DNA of 64,000 nucleotides from NCEH01 sp043195125 (GTDB lineage Bacteria; Pseudomonadota; Alphaproteobacteria; Rhizobiales; Xanthobacteraceae): the NCBI RefSeq assembly GCF_043195125.1, contig NZ_JBAFWR010000007.1; one strand, 5' to 3'. The position numbers were made by a program, and so were the translations under genes. Under the pieces are notes generated by a model that was not told the DNA's origin, made no database searches, and worked only from the letters and a program-made list of their open reading frames with translations. Of the stretch, positions 45,740 to 55,598 are shown piece after piece (position 1 is the stretch's first letter; every line of letters begins with the position of its first letter).

Positions 45740-47665
45740 ATGTATCAGGCGATCGTCTTTCTCCCCCTCATCGGCTTTCTCATCGCCGGTCTTTTCGGCC
45801 GCGTGCTCGGCGCGCGTCCGGCCGAGATCATCACGACGGCATTTCTGTTCATCTCCTGCGCATTGGCCTGGGTCGCCTTCTTCCAGGTGGGCTTCGGCGG
45901 ACATGATGCGCATGTGCAGGTGATGCGCTGGATCCATGTGGGCGATCTCAAGATCGACTGGGCGTTCCGCATCGACACCATGACGGTCATCATGCTGATC
46001 GTGGTGACGACAGTCTCATCGCTGGTTCACCTCTATTCCATCGGCTACATGCACGAGGATCCGAGCCGCCAGCGCTTCTTCGCCTATCTGTCCCTGTTCA
46101 CCTTTGCCATGCTGATGCTGGTGACGGCGGACAATCTGGTCCAGCTGTTCTTTGGCTGGGAAGGCGTCGGCCTCGCCTCCTATTTGCTCATTGGGTTCTG
46201 GTATGAGAAGCCCTCGGCGAACGCGGCGGCCATGAAGGCCTTCGTCGTGAACCGCGTGGGTGACTTCGGCTTCATGCTCGGAATCTTCGCCGTGTTCGTT
46301 ATGACCGGCTCGGTCACCTTCGACGCGGTCTTCGCGCAGGCGCCTTCGCTGGTGGGCAAGAGCATCAACTTCCTCGGCCATGCCTGGGATGCGCCGACCG
46401 TGATCGCGCTGCTGCTGTTCGTCGGTGCCATGGGCAAGTCGGCCCAGTTCCTGCTCCACACCTGGCTGCCGGACGCGATGGAAGGGCCGACCCCGGTCTC
46501 CGCCCTTATCCACGCCGCGACGATGGTTACCGCAGGCGTGTTCATGGTGGCGCGCATGTCGCCCATCTTCGAGCTCTCGCACGCGGCGCTGAACGTCGTG
46601 ATGCTGGTGGGCGCGACGACCGCGATGTTCGCGGCCACGGTGGCCCTGGTGCAGAACGACATCAAGAAGGTGATCGCCTATTCCACCTGTTCCCAGCTCG
46701 GCTACATGTTCGTGGCCATGGGTGCGGGGGCCTATTCGATCGGCATCTTCCATCTCTTCACCCACGCCTGCTTCAAGGCGCTGCTGTTCCTCTGCGCCGG
46801 CTCGGTCATCAATGCGATGCACCACGAGCAGGACATGCGCCACATGGGCGGGCTCTATAAGAAGATCCCGTTCACCTACGCCATGATGCTCATCGGCACG
46901 CTGGCGATCACCGGCTTCCCCTTCCTGGCGGGCTATTATTCGAAAGACGCCATCATCGAGGCGGCTTGGGCCAGCGACAACAGCTTTGCGCTCTACGGCT
47001 GGGTGATGACTGTGGCCGCCGCGGCGCTGACCTCCTTCTATTCCTGGCGCCTCGTGTTCATGACCTTCCATGGTCATCCGCATGACCACCACCATTATGA
47101 AGCGGCGCATGAATCGCCGCTGGTGATGACCATTCCGCTCGGCGTGCTCGCCGTCGGCTCGGTCTTTGCCGGCATGGTGTTCTACGGCGACTTTGTCGGC
47201 CATCACGTTCAGGACTTCTTCCGCCAGTCCATCTTCATGGGCGCGGAAAATCACATTCTCCACGAGATGCATGAAGTGCCAACTTGGGCCGGTCTCGCGC
47301 CGACGGCCATGATGGTGCTGGGCTTCCTGGTCGCCTTTTGGTTCTATGTGCTCGATCCGAAGGTGCCGGTGGCGCTGGCCCGCAGCCAGGACGCGCTCTA
47401 CCAGTTCCTGCTGAACAAATGGTACTTCGACGAGATCTATAATTTCATCATCATCCGCCCCGTGCTCTGGATCGGTCGCGTCCTGTGGAAGCAGGGTGAC
47501 GGGAGGATCATCGACGGGCTGGGGCCTGACGGTATTTCCGCCAGGGTACTCGATGTGACCGCCTCCGTCGTGCGGCTGCAGAGCGGCTATCTCTATCACT
47601 ATGCCTTCGTGATGCTGATCGGCGTCGCCGCCTTCATCACCTGGTTCATGTTCGCCGGAGTGTGA
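45740..47665 (+). CDS. nuoL: NADH-quinone oxidoreductase subunit L
   Basis: Distal antiporter-like membrane subunit, 641 residues, with a long C-terminal lateral helix. LLHTWLPDAMEGPTPVSALI and HAATMVTAGVFMVAR are the conserved proton-channel stretch; GWEGVGLASYLLIGFWY is another. A histidine-rich loop (HGHPHDHHHYEAAHE) near residue 450 is typical of alphaproteobacterial forms. Confidence 0.98.
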   Translation: MYQAIVFLPLIGFLIAGLFGRVLGARPAEIITTAFLFISCALAWVAFFQVGFGGHDAHVQVMRWIHVGDLKIDWAFRIDTMTVIMLIVVTTVSSLVHLYSIGYMHEDPSRQRFFAYLSLFTFAMLMLVTADNLVQLFFGWEGVGLASYLLIGFWYEKPSANAAAMKAFVVNRVGDFGFMLGIFAVFVMTGSVTFDAVFAQAPSLVGKSINFLGHAWDAPTVIALLLFVGAMGKSAQFLLHTWLPDAMEGPTPVSALIHAATMVTAGVFMVARMSPIFELSHAALNVVMLVGATTAMFAATVALVQNDIKKVIAYSTCSQLGYMFVAMGAGAYSIGIFHLFTHACFKALLFLCAGSVINAMHHEQDMRHMGGLYKKIPFTYAMMLIGTLAITGFPFLAGYYSKDAIIEAAWASDNSFALYGWVMTVAAAALTSFYSWRLVFMTFHGHPHDHHHYEAAHESPLVMTIPLGVLAVGSVFAGMVFYGDFVGHHVQDFFRQSIFMGAENHILHEMHEVPTWAGLAPTAMMVLGFLVAFWFYVLDPKVPVALARSQDALYQFLLNKWYFDEIYNFIIIRPVLWIGRVLWKQGDGRIIDGLGPDGISARVLDVTASVVRLQSGYLYHYAFVMLIGVAAFITWFMFAGV

Positions 47666-47667
47666 CG

Positions 47668-49182
47668 ATGACCACATGGCCCATCCTCTCCGTCGTCACC
47701 TTCCTGCCTTTGGTGGGAGCGCTGTTCATCCTGGTGGTGCGGGGTGATGATGCAGTGTCCGCCCGCAACGCCCGCTGGGTGGCGCTGTGGACGACGCTCG
47801 TCACCTTCATCGTCTCCCTGCTGCTGTTACCGGGCTTTGACTCTAAGGCGGCCGGCTTCCAGTTCGTCGAGAAGCATCCCTGGCTGGGAGATGTCGCGGC
47901 CTATCATATGGGCGTGGACGGGATCTCACTGCCGCTTGTTATCCTGACCACCTTCCTCATGCCCTTCTGTATCCTGGCCAGCTGGGACAGTGTGAAGAAG
48001 CGGGTGAAGGAATATATGATCGCTTTCTTGGTGCTTGAGACCTTGATGGTCGGCACCTTCTGCGCCCTGGATTTGGTCCTCTTCTATTTCTACTTCGAAG
48101 CTTCGCTGATCCCGATGTTCCTGATCATCGGTATCTGGGGCGGTCCGCGCCGCATCTATGCCAGCTTCAAATTCTTTCTCTACACGCTCGCCGGTTCGGT
48201 GCTGCTGATGCTCGCCATCATGGCGATCTATTGGCAGGCCGGCACCACAGACGTGCCGACCCTCATGACCCACGGCTTCCCGGTGGGGATGCAGACCTGG
48301 CTCTGGCTGGCTTTCTTCGCCTCGTTCGCGGTGAAGATGCCCATGTGGCCGGTTCATACCTGGCTGCCGGACGCCCACGTGGAGGCTCCGACCGCCGGCT
48401 CGGTGATCCTGGCGGGCGTGCTGCTGAAGATGGGCGGCTACGGCTTCATCCGCTACTCGCTGCCGATGTTCCCGGATGCCTCACATTTGTTCGCGCCGCT
48501 GGTGTTCACGCTGTCGGTGGTGGCCATCATCTACACCTCGCTGGTGGCGCTGGTGCAGACCGACATCAAGAAGCTGATCGCCTATTCTTCCGTGGCGCAC
48601 ATGGGCTTCGTCACTATGGGCCTGTTCGCGATGAACGAGCAGGGCTTGCAGGGCGCCATGTTCCTGATGATCTCGCACGGCTTCGTGTCGGGCGCGCTGT
48701 TCCTCTGCGTCGGCGTGATCTACGACCGCATGCACACCCGCGACATCGCCGCTTACGGCGGGCTCGTGAAGCGCATGCCGCTCTATGCGACCGCGTTCAT
48801 GATTTTCACGATGGCTAATGTGGGCCTGCCCGGCACCTCCGGCTTCGTCGGTGAGTTTCTCACCATGCTGGCGGCCTTCGAGCGCAATAGCTGGATCGCG
48901 TTCTTCGCCGCCACCGGCGTGATCTTCTCGGCCGCCTATGCGCTCTGGCTTTATTGGCGCGTGATCTTCGGGCCGCTTGAGAAGGACAATCTCAAGGACA
49001 TCCTTGATCTCGGCCCGCGCGAGATCGCCATCCTCGTCCCGCTCGTGGTGATCACCATCCTGTTCGGCTTCTGGCCGGCGCCGATCCTGGACATGACGTC
49101 CACGGCGGTGAACGCGGTGGTCGCCCGTACCGATACTGTCGCGTCGGCGGTGAAGACCGCCACGCTGATGTTCAGCTTCTGA
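47668..49182 (+). CDS. nuoM: NADH-quinone oxidoreductase subunit M
   Basis: Antiporter-like membrane subunit, 504 residues from ATG 47668, which is 2 bases after the nuoL stop. PVHTWLPDAHVEAPTAGSVI and LAGVLLKMGGYGF are the signature, and YFYFEASLIPMFLIIGIWGG the conserved acidic helix. The frame extends to a GTG at 47662 inside nuoL, an unlikely start. Confidence 0.97.
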   Translation: MTTWPILSVVTFLPLVGALFILVVRGDDAVSARNARWVALWTTLVTFIVSLLLLPGFDSKAAGFQFVEKHPWLGDVAAYHMGVDGISLPLVILTTFLMPFCILASWDSVKKRVKEYMIAFLVLETLMVGTFCALDLVLFYFYFEASLIPMFLIIGIWGGPRRIYASFKFFLYTLAGSVLLMLAIMAIYWQAGTTDVPTLMTHGFPVGMQTWLWLAFFASFAVKMPMWPVHTWLPDAHVEAPTAGSVILAGVLLKMGGYGFIRYSLPMFPDASHLFAPLVFTLSVVAIIYTSLVALVQTDIKKLIAYSSVAHMGFVTMGLFAMNEQGLQGAMFLMISHGFVSGALFLCVGVIYDRMHTRDIAAYGGLVKRMPLYATAFMIFTMANVGLPGTSGFVGEFLTMLAAFERNSWIAFFAATGVIFSAAYALWLYWRVIFGPLEKDNLKDILDLGPREIAILVPLVVITILFGFWPAPILDMTSTAVNAVVARTDTVASAVKTATLMFSF

Positions 49183-49196
49183 CCCGAGGTCGCCCG

Positions 49197-50624
49197 ATGT
49201 CGTCCCTGCCTCCGCTCGGCGCCGTTCTTCCCGAAGTTACGCTCGCCGTTTCGGCGATCGTGCTGCTGCTGGTCGGTGCAATCCGCGGCGAAGCGGCCGC
49301 CAATCTGGTGAACGGCCTCGCCATCGCGGTCCTGGCCGCTGCCGGCATCTTGGTCCTGATCGCGCCCCATGCCGCCATTTCGGCGTTTGGCGGAAGTCTG
49401 GTGATTGACGACTTCAGCCGCTTCATGAAGGCGCTCGCGATCCTCGGCGCGCTGGTGTCGCTGATCCTCTCCGTGCATTGGCTAAACCGCGAACGGCAGA
49501 GCAAGTTCGAGTATCCCGTGCTCATCCTCATCGCCACCCTCGGCATGTGCATGCTGGTGTCGGCGGGTGATTTGATCGCGCTGTATCTCGGGCTCGAACT
49601 GATGAGCCTCTCGCTTTATGTGGTCGCCGCCTACAATCGGGATTCGGTGCGCTCCACCGAGGCCGGTCTGAAGTATTTCGTCCTCGGTGCCCTGTCCTCG
49701 GGCATGCTGCTTTATGGCTCCTCGCTGATCTACGGGTTCACGGATTCGGTGAATTTCGGCGCCATCGCCGCGGCTGCCACGACGCCCACCATCGGGCTCG
49801 TCTTCGGCATCGTGTTCCTGTTCGCCGGCCTGTGTTTCAAGGTTTCGGCGGTGCCGTTCCACATGTGGACGCCGGATGTGTACGAAGGCGCGCCCACGCC
49901 GGTGACGACCTTCTTCGCCACCGCTCCGAAGGTGGCCGCCATGGCGGTGTTCCTGCGGGTTGCCATGGAAGCCTTCCCGCATATCACGCACTCCTGGCAG
50001 CAGATCATCACCTTCGTGTCCATCGCCTCGATGGTGCTAGGCGCGTTCGCTGCCATCGGACAGCGCAATATCAAGCGCCTGCTGGCCTATTCCTCCATCG
50101 GCCATATGGGCTTTGCCTTGGTCGGGCTGGCCGCGGCCACCCCGCAGGGCATCCGCGGCGTGCTGGTCTATATGGCGATCTACGTCGCCATGACCCTGGG
50201 CAGCTTCGCCTGCGTCCTTTCCATGCGCCGCAACGGCAATGCAGTCGAGAATGTGGACGACCTGGCCGGTCTCGCGCGGACGAATCCCATGATGGCCCTG
50301 TTGCTGGGTGGGCTGATGTTCTCGCTCGCAGGCATTCCGCCGCTCGCTGGGTTCCTGGCGAAATACTATGTGTTTCTCGCGGCGGTCGAAGCGGGCCTGT
50401 ATGGCTTGGCGGTGATCGGCGTGCTCGCCTCGGTGGTGGGCGCTTATTATTACCTCCGGGTGGTCAAGATCATGTATTTTGACGAGCCGGCGGAAGCGTT
50501 CGACCCCATGCCCGGTGAACTGAAGGCGGTGCTGGGCCTTTCCGGCCTGTTCACCATCTTCTATTTCGTCTATCCCTCGCCGCTGATCAACGCGGCCGGT
50601 GTGGCCGCCCGGGCACTTTTCTGA
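49197..50624 (+). CDS. nuoN: NADH-quinone oxidoreductase subunit N
   Basis: The last of the 14 subunits, 475 residues with about 14 helices. AVPFHMWTPDVYEGAPTPVT and FFATAPKVAAMAVFLR match subunit N/ND2. It starts 14 bases after nuoM, and the birA gene starts 3 bases after its stop with no visible terminator. Confidence 0.96.
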   Translation: MSSLPPLGAVLPEVTLAVSAIVLLLVGAIRGEAAANLVNGLAIAVLAAAGILVLIAPHAAISAFGGSLVIDDFSRFMKALAILGALVSLILSVHWLNRERQSKFEYPVLILIATLGMCMLVSAGDLIALYLGLELMSLSLYVVAAYNRDSVRSTEAGLKYFVLGALSSGMLLYGSSLIYGFTDSVNFGAIAAAATTPTIGLVFGIVFLFAGLCFKVSAVPFHMWTPDVYEGAPTPVTTFFATAPKVAAMAVFLRVAMEAFPHITHSWQQIITFVSIASMVLGAFAAIGQRNIKRLLAYSSIGHMGFALVGLAAATPQGIRGVLVYMAIYVAMTLGSFACVLSMRRNGNAVENVDDLAGLARTNPMMALLLGGLMFSLAGIPPLAGFLAKYYVFLAAVEAGLYGLAVIGVLASVVGAYYYLRVVKIMYFDEPAEAFDPMPGELKAVLGLSGLFTIFYFVYPSPLINAAGVAARALF

Positions 50625-50627
50625 ACT

Positions 50628-51395
50628 ATGGCGGCGCAGCGTTTTCAAAGCTCCACGATCCCCATCGTCCGATTCACCGAGATCGGCTCGACCAATGCGG
50701 AAGGTCTCGCGCGGCTCAGCCGTGGTGAGGCCATGCCCGTTTGGCTGGTTGCTGATATTCAGAGCGCGGGGCGCGGCCGGCGCGGCCGGCCCTGGACGAG
50801 TGAGCTCGGCAATCTCTTTGCAACGCTCGTTTTGCCGAATCCGGCCCCGGTCGCGCACGTGGCGCAGCTGTGCTTCGTCGCCGGCCTCGCATTGCGCGAT
50901 GCCGTGCTGGCAGCCGCGCCGCTGCTGACCACGGATGGGCTCAAACTGAAATGGCCAAATGACCTGATTCTGGATGGTGGCAAGCTCGCCGGCATCCTGG
51001 TGGAAGGCGGCACCGACGCGGCGGGGCGCCCGGCGGCGGTCATCGGGTTCGGCGTCAACTGCCTTCACCATCCCGAGGACCTGCCCTATCGGGCCACCAG
51101 CCTGGAAGCGGCTGGTGCCCCGACGGCGCCGGACCGGGTGCTGGAAGCCCTCGACCGGGCCATGGCGGTGCGCCTCAACCAATGGAATGGCGGCAACGGC
51201 TTTCCTTCGGTCCGCACGGACTGGATGCGCCACGCCCTCGCGATCGGCGATACGGTCACGGTGCGCATTGGCGAGCGGGAAGTGACGGGACGTTTCGAGA
51301 GCATTGATGCCCGCGGCGCCATGATGTTGCGGCGGCGGGACGGAATTGCAGAGATCATCACCGCCGGCGATGTCTCCCTGCCGAAGGCGGAATGA
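50628..51395 (+). CDS. birA: Biotin-[acetyl-CoA carboxylase] ligase
   Basis: A 255-residue biotin protein ligase without an N-terminal DNA-binding domain, so enzyme only. It attaches biotin to the carboxyl carrier protein. TNAEGLAR, the adenylate-binding GRGRRGRPW loop and KWPNDLILDGGKLAGILVE are present, followed by a small SH3-like C-terminal domain. It lies 3 bases after nuoN and overlaps the upstream start option of the RNase J gene by 4 bases. Confidence 0.93.
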   Translation: MAAQRFQSSTIPIVRFTEIGSTNAEGLARLSRGEAMPVWLVADIQSAGRGRRGRPWTSELGNLFATLVLPNPAPVAHVAQLCFVAGLALRDAVLAAAPLLTTDGLKLKWPNDLILDGGKLAGILVEGGTDAAGRPAAVIGFGVNCLHHPEDLPYRATSLEAAGAPTAPDRVLEALDRAMAVRLNQWNGGNGFPSVRTDWMRHALAIGDTVTVRIGEREVTGRFESIDARGAMMLRRRDGIAEIITAGDVSLPKAE

Positions 51396-51403
51396 TAGGT
51401 CAC

Positions 51404-53071
51404 ATGGCGGAACAGAACGAGCTGGTCTTCGCACCCCTAGGCGGGGTGGGGGAGATCGGCATGAATCTTGGTCTTTATGGTTTCGGCCCGCGGCGTGCCC
51501 GCAAATGGCTGATGATGGACCTCGGCATGAGCTTCGCCGGGGATGAAGCGCCGGGCGTAGATCTCGTGTTGCCCGATATTCGTTTCCTGGAAAAGGAAAA
51601 GGCGAACATCGTCGGGCTGATCCTCACGCACGGGCACGAGGATCACGTGGGTGCGGTGATCGACCTGTGGCCGCGCCTGAAATGTCCGATCTATACGACC
51701 GCTTTTACCGCCGGCCTGCTTGAGGCGAAGCGGTGGGGAGAGCCGGGTGCGCCGAACATCCCGGTCACGGTCGTGCGGGCAGGGGCGAAGATTTCCATCG
51801 GCCCGTTCGAGGTGGAATTCATCCCGGTCGCCCATTCGATTCCCGATAGCCACGCGGTTGCTCTGCGCACCCCGCTGGGGCTGGTCCTGCATACGGGCGA
51901 CTGGAAGCTCGATCCGACCCCGGTTGTCGGTTCGGTCACCGATATCGCTCGGCTGAGTGCGCTGGGCGATGAGGGCGTGCGCGCCATCATCTGCGATTCC
52001 ACGAATGCCATCCGTGACGGCGTTTCGCCTTCGGAGGCGGATGTCGGCGCGACGCTGAAGGAAATCGTAGCAAACGCCAAGCACCGCATTTGCTTCACCA
52101 CCTTCTCGTCCAACGTGGCGCGGGTGCGCTCCATCGCCGAGGCGGCGCTGGCCGCTGACCGCGAAGTGGTGGTGGTCGGGCGGGCTATGGAGCGGGTGAT
52201 TGGCGTTGCCCGCGAACACGGCATGCTCGACGGCATCCCGCCGTTTCGTGGCGCCGACGCCTACGGCTATTTGCCGCGCGACAAGGTCGTGGCGCTGTTG
52301 ACCGGTTCGCAAGGCGAGCCCCGGGCCGCCTTGAGCCGCATCGCCACAGACGATCATCCGGAGATCGCCTTGTCGAAGGGCGATCTCGTAGTGTTCTCCT
52401 CCCGGACCATTCCCGGGAACGAGAAGGTGGTGAACACCGTCATCAACGGCTTGGTGAAGCGCGGCGTGCGCGTCATGACCGACCGGGACGCCCTGGTGCA
52501 TGTGTCCGGCCATCCGCGCCGCGGCGAGCTGGAGCAGATGTACGGCTGGGTGCGCCCACAGGTGTCTGTGCCTGTGCACGGCGAACCCATGCATCTTGCC
52601 GAGCATGCGGCCCTCGCGCGGCGTGTCGGTGTGCCGGAAGTGGTGAGCTGCTTCGACGGCAACGTCATCCGCCTTGCCCCCGGGCCGGCGGAGCGGGTGG
52701 ACGATATCCCGTTCGGGCGCCTCTATAAGGACGGACGGCTCCTGGTATCCGACACCGCCTCGACCATTCCGGAGCGGCGGCGCCTCGGGTTTGTGGGCGT
52801 CGTCTCGGTTGCGCTCGCCGTGGACCAGAAGGGCGCGCTCGTGGGCGAGCCCGCCTTGGAGCTGACCGGCATTCCCGAGCGCGGGGAGGGCGGCATCGAT
52901 ATGCTCGACCATGTGTTCGATACGGTGGTCGCCACCATGAACGGCCTGCCGCGTGCCCGCCGCCGCGACCCGGATGCCCTTGCCGAGACCATTGAACGCG
53001 CAGTGCGGGCTGCGGTGAATGGCCTGTGGGGCAAAAAGCCGGTTTGCCACGTCCACATTCTCGAAGTTTGA
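51404..53071 (+). CDS. rnj: Ribonuclease J
   Basis: Metallo-beta-lactamase/beta-CASP exo/endoribonuclease, 555 residues from ATG 51404; ATG 51392 (overlapping birA) would add MIGH. The HxHxDH zinc motif is THGHEDH (His76, His78, Asp80, His81), with AHSIPDSHA and HTGDWKLD as later metal ligands. SSRTIPGNEKVVN and VHVSGHPRRGELEQM are beta-CASP motifs. RNase J has roles in rRNA and mRNA turnover in rhizobia. It lies between birA and mce. Confidence 0.93.
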   Translation: MAEQNELVFAPLGGVGEIGMNLGLYGFGPRRARKWLMMDLGMSFAGDEAPGVDLVLPDIRFLEKEKANIVGLILTHGHEDHVGAVIDLWPRLKCPIYTTAFTAGLLEAKRWGEPGAPNIPVTVVRAGAKISIGPFEVEFIPVAHSIPDSHAVALRTPLGLVLHTGDWKLDPTPVVGSVTDIARLSALGDEGVRAIICDSTNAIRDGVSPSEADVGATLKEIVANAKHRICFTTFSSNVARVRSIAEAALAADREVVVVGRAMERVIGVAREHGMLDGIPPFRGADAYGYLPRDKVVALLTGSQGEPRAALSRIATDDHPEIALSKGDLVVFSSRTIPGNEKVVNTVINGLVKRGVRVMTDRDALVHVSGHPRRGELEQMYGWVRPQVSVPVHGEPMHLAEHAALARRVGVPEVVSCFDGNVIRLAPGPAERVDDIPFGRLYKDGRLLVSDTASTIPERRRLGFVGVVSVALAVDQKGALVGEPALELTGIPERGEGGIDMLDHVFDTVVATMNGLPRARRRDPDALAETIERAVRAAVNGLWGKKPVCHVHILEV

Positions 53072-53130
53072 TGCGAGGCTGCGTGCGCCAAGGCGGCGCC
53101 CGCGGCTCAACGGTGCTTCAGGAGGGGTTC

Positions 53131-53535
53131 ATGATCGGCCGGCTTAATCACGTGGCCATTGCGGTGCGCGATATCGCGGCGGCCTCCGCCCTCTATCGCG
53201 ACACGCTCGGGGCGGATGTCTCCGAGATTGTGCCGCAGCACGAACATGGCGTGAGCACGGTCTTCATCAACCTGCCCAACACCAAGATCGAGTTGCTGGA
53301 GCCACTCGGTGCGGATTCCCCGATTCTGAAGTTTTTGGAGCGCAACCCGGACGGGGGCATCCATCACATCTGCTACGAGGTCGAGGATATTCTCGCGGCG
53401 CGGGAGCAGTTGAAGGCGACGGGCGCGCGGGTTCTCGGCAGCGGAGAGCCGAGAATTGGCGCGCACGGCAAGCCAGTGCTGTTCTTGCACCCGAAGGATT
53501 TCAACGGCACTCTCGTGGAGCTGGAACAGGCCTGA
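53131..53535 (+). CDS. mce: Methylmalonyl-CoA epimerase
   Basis: A 134-residue vicinal-oxygen-chelate protein converting (S)- to (R)-methylmalonyl-CoA in propionate metabolism. RLNHVAIAVRDIAAASALYR gives the first metal-binding His, IHHICYEVEDI the second and the C-terminal GTLVELEQ the third ligand Glu. ATG 53131 follows AGGAGGGG closely. It comes 59 bases after the RNase J gene. Confidence 0.92.
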   Translation: MIGRLNHVAIAVRDIAAASALYRDTLGADVSEIVPQHEHGVSTVFINLPNTKIELLEPLGADSPILKFLERNPDGGIHHICYEVEDILAAREQLKATGARVLGSGEPRIGAHGKPVLFLHPKDFNGTLVELEQA

Positions 53536-53548
53536 GGACGCGAAACCT

Positions 53549-53821
53549 GTGAAGATCGGATCGGTACTCGCCATCTATTTCATCGTGTGGTGGACGGTGC
53601 TGTTCGCTGTCCTGCCGTTCGGCGTGCGCTCTCAGGCCGAGGCCGATGATGTGGATCCCGGCACCGATCCCGGCGCGCCGACGCGCCCGTTCCTGATGCG
53701 CAAGGTGGCTGCGACCACGCTGGTGGCGGCGGTGGTCACCTTCGGGCTGTTCTATATCGTCATGAACGGCATCCTCACGCTTGAGGATTTTCCCATGCCG
53801 TTCAGCATCAGCGACGAGTGA
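53549..53821 (+). CDS. DUF1467 family membrane protein
   Basis: A 90-residue protein with two helices (about 4-26 and 52-74) around a short acidic loop containing DPGTDPGAPTRPFLMRK. The GTG at 53549 gives MKIGSVLAIYFIVWWTVLF, the DUF1467 start. In rhizobia this gene follows mce. Function unknown. A terminator begins about 75 bases downstream. Confidence 0.85.
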   Translation: MKIGSVLAIYFIVWWTVLFAVLPFGVRSQAEADDVDPGTDPGAPTRPFLMRKVAATTLVAAVVTFGLFYIVMNGILTLEDFPMPFSISDE

Positions 53822-54275
53822 GCGGGCGGCGCGCCGGAGATTCGCGCCCCGCGTGAATCATCGGGAGCCGGTACCGAAACGCGCGGATGAAAAAAGAAAG
53901 GCGAGACCGAGGTCTCGCCTTTTTCTCGTTTTAATGCACCTTAATTCTGGTTCGCCGCGGGTGCAGCCGCTCGATCCTTCAGTGCTGCCGTTCCCGAATT
54001 ACGCGCGCCATCTTTGACGGTCGTCGGTCGGCTTGTTGTTGATGATCCTCCCGAGACCCGGACCCTCCCCATCGTGCCGCTCGAGCACAATGGCGGTCCC
54101 CTTTCTTTTGGCACGGTCAAAGTAGAACAAGATTTACGCCTTTGTCATCCTTGCGCCGCAATAGATGATTTGTTGCGACGCAGCACGGAGGCGGTTCCGG
54201 CGGGCTTGTATTTTGCCGACCGTTCCGCTTTCTCTCCGCCACGCCTTTGAAACGTCCAGCCGCAGAGTCATCCAG
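53822..54275. other. 454-base gap before proS with only doubtful short frames
   Basis: After the terminator there is no clear gene. On the minus strand a 43-codon frame from ATG 54072 to TAA 53941 (or 57 codons from GTG 54114) reads toward the terminator, and a second minus-strand frame overlaps it; on the plus strand a TTG frame runs 54014-54250. None has a good ribosome-binding site. An AT-richer stretch near 54100-54150 may hold the proS promoter. Confidence 0.4.
53896..53925. terminator. Strong intrinsic terminator after the nuo-birA-rnj-mce block
   Basis: Stem AGGCGAGACC (53899-53908) and GGTCTCGCCT (53911-53920), 2-base loop GA, followed by TTTTCTCGTTTT. The A-rich left flank also makes a U-run on the minus strand, so it could stop transcripts from either side. 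Confidence 0.93.
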
Positions 54276-55598
54276 ATGCGCTTATCCCGCTATTTTCTGC
54301 CCATCCTTCGCGAAGTCCCGAAGGAGGCGGAGATCGTCTCGCACCGGCTCATGCTGCGCGCCGGCATGGTGCGGCAGGAAAGCGCGGGCATCTATGCCTG
54401 GCTGCCGCTCGGTCACCGGGTGCTGACCAAGATCTGCAACATCATCCGCGAAGAGCAGAACCGCGCCGGTGCCAACGAGATGTTGATGCCCACCATCCAG
54501 TCGGCGGACCTGTGGCGCGAGAGCGGGCGCTATGACGACTATGGCAAGGAAATGCTGCGCATCCGCGACCGGCACGATCGCGAGATGCTGTTCGGCCCGA
54601 CCAATGAGGAAATGATCACCGAGATCGTGCGGGCCTATGTGAAATCCTACAAGAGCCTGCCGCTGAACCTTTACCATATCCAGTGGAAGTTCCGCGACGA
54701 GGTGCGCCCGCGCTTCGGCGTTTACCGCTCGCGCGAGTTTTTGATGAAGGATGCCTATTCCTTCGACCTCGATGCGGAAGGCGCCCGCCATTCCTACAAC
54801 AAGATGTTCGTCGCCTATTTGCGCACCTTCTCGCGGATGGGGCTGAAAGCGATTCCCATGGTGGCCGATACCGGGCCGATCGGCGGCAATCTCTCGCACG
54901 AATTCATCATTCTCGCCTCCACCGGCGAGAGCGAGGTGTTCTGCCATGCCGATTATCTGGATCTCGCCCCGCCGGCCGCCGACGTGAATTTCGACGATGC
55001 CGCCCAGCTCCAGGGCGTGTTCGACCAGTGGACGAAGCTCTACGCGGCCACTTCAGAAAAGCACGACGAAGCCGCCTTCGCCGCCATCCCCGAGGCGCGC
55101 CGCATGGCCGCGCGCGGCATCGAGGTGGGGCACATCTTCTATTTCGGCACCAAATATTCTGATCCCTTCGGTGCTAAGGTGCAGGGCCCCGATGGCGCCG
55201 AGCATCCGATCCACATGGGCTCCTACGGTATCGGCCCGTCGCGGCTGGTGGCGGCGATGATCGAAGCCTCCCATGACGAGAACGGCATCATCTGGCCGGA
55301 CGCGGTCGCGCCGTTCCAGGTGGGCATCCTGAACCTCAAGGTGGGTGATGCGGCGGTCGATGGTGCCTGCGCCGAGCTTTACGCGAAGCTCACCGCCAGC
55401 GGCGTCGATGTGCTCTATGACGATACCGAGGAGCGGGCGGGTGCGAAATTTGCCACCGCCGATCTCATCGGCTTGCCGTGGCAAATCCTCGTCGGGCCGA
55501 AGAGCCTTGCCGAGGGCAAGGTCGAGCTGAAGCGCCGCTCCGACGGCTCGCGCGAACTCATGTCCATCGCGGACGCCTATGAAAGGCTCAAGAAATGA
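54276..55598 (+). CDS. proS: Prolyl-tRNA synthetase, short alphaproteobacterial type
   Basis: Class II synthetase of 440 residues from ATG 54276; the open frame to 54165 lacks a good start. ESAGIYAWLPLGHRVL and FGPTNEEMITEI are motifs 1 and 2-like, RPRFGVYRSREFLMKDAYSF is motif 2, and GSYGIGPSRLVAAMIE is motif 3. The roughly 180-residue editing insertion found in E. coli ProS is absent, as in most alphaproteobacteria. It overlaps lolC by 4 bases. Confidence 0.96.
   Translation: MRLSRYFLPILREVPKEAEIVSHRLMLRAGMVRQESAGIYAWLPLGHRVLTKICNIIREEQNRAGANEMLMPTIQSADLWRESGRYDDYGKEMLRIRDRHDREMLFGPTNEEMITEIVRAYVKSYKSLPLNLYHIQWKFRDEVRPRFGVYRSREFLMKDAYSFDLDAEGARHSYNKMFVAYLRTFSRMGLKAIPMVADTGPIGGNLSHEFIILASTGESEVFCHADYLDLAPPAADVNFDDAAQLQGVFDQWTKLYAATSEKHDEAAFAAIPEARRMAARGIEVGHIFYFGTKYSDPFGAKVQGPDGAEHPIHMGSYGIGPSRLVAAMIEASHDENGIIWPDAVAPFQVGILNLKVGDAAVDGACAELYAKLTASGVDVLYDDTEERAGAKFATADLIGLPWQILVGPKSLAEGKVELKRRSDGSRELMSIADAYERLKK

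Noticed and set aside
54109..54114. TGGCAC, a perfect sigma-54 -24 half, upstream of proS
   Set aside because: The -12 half at the required spacing reads AAGTA instead of TTGCA.
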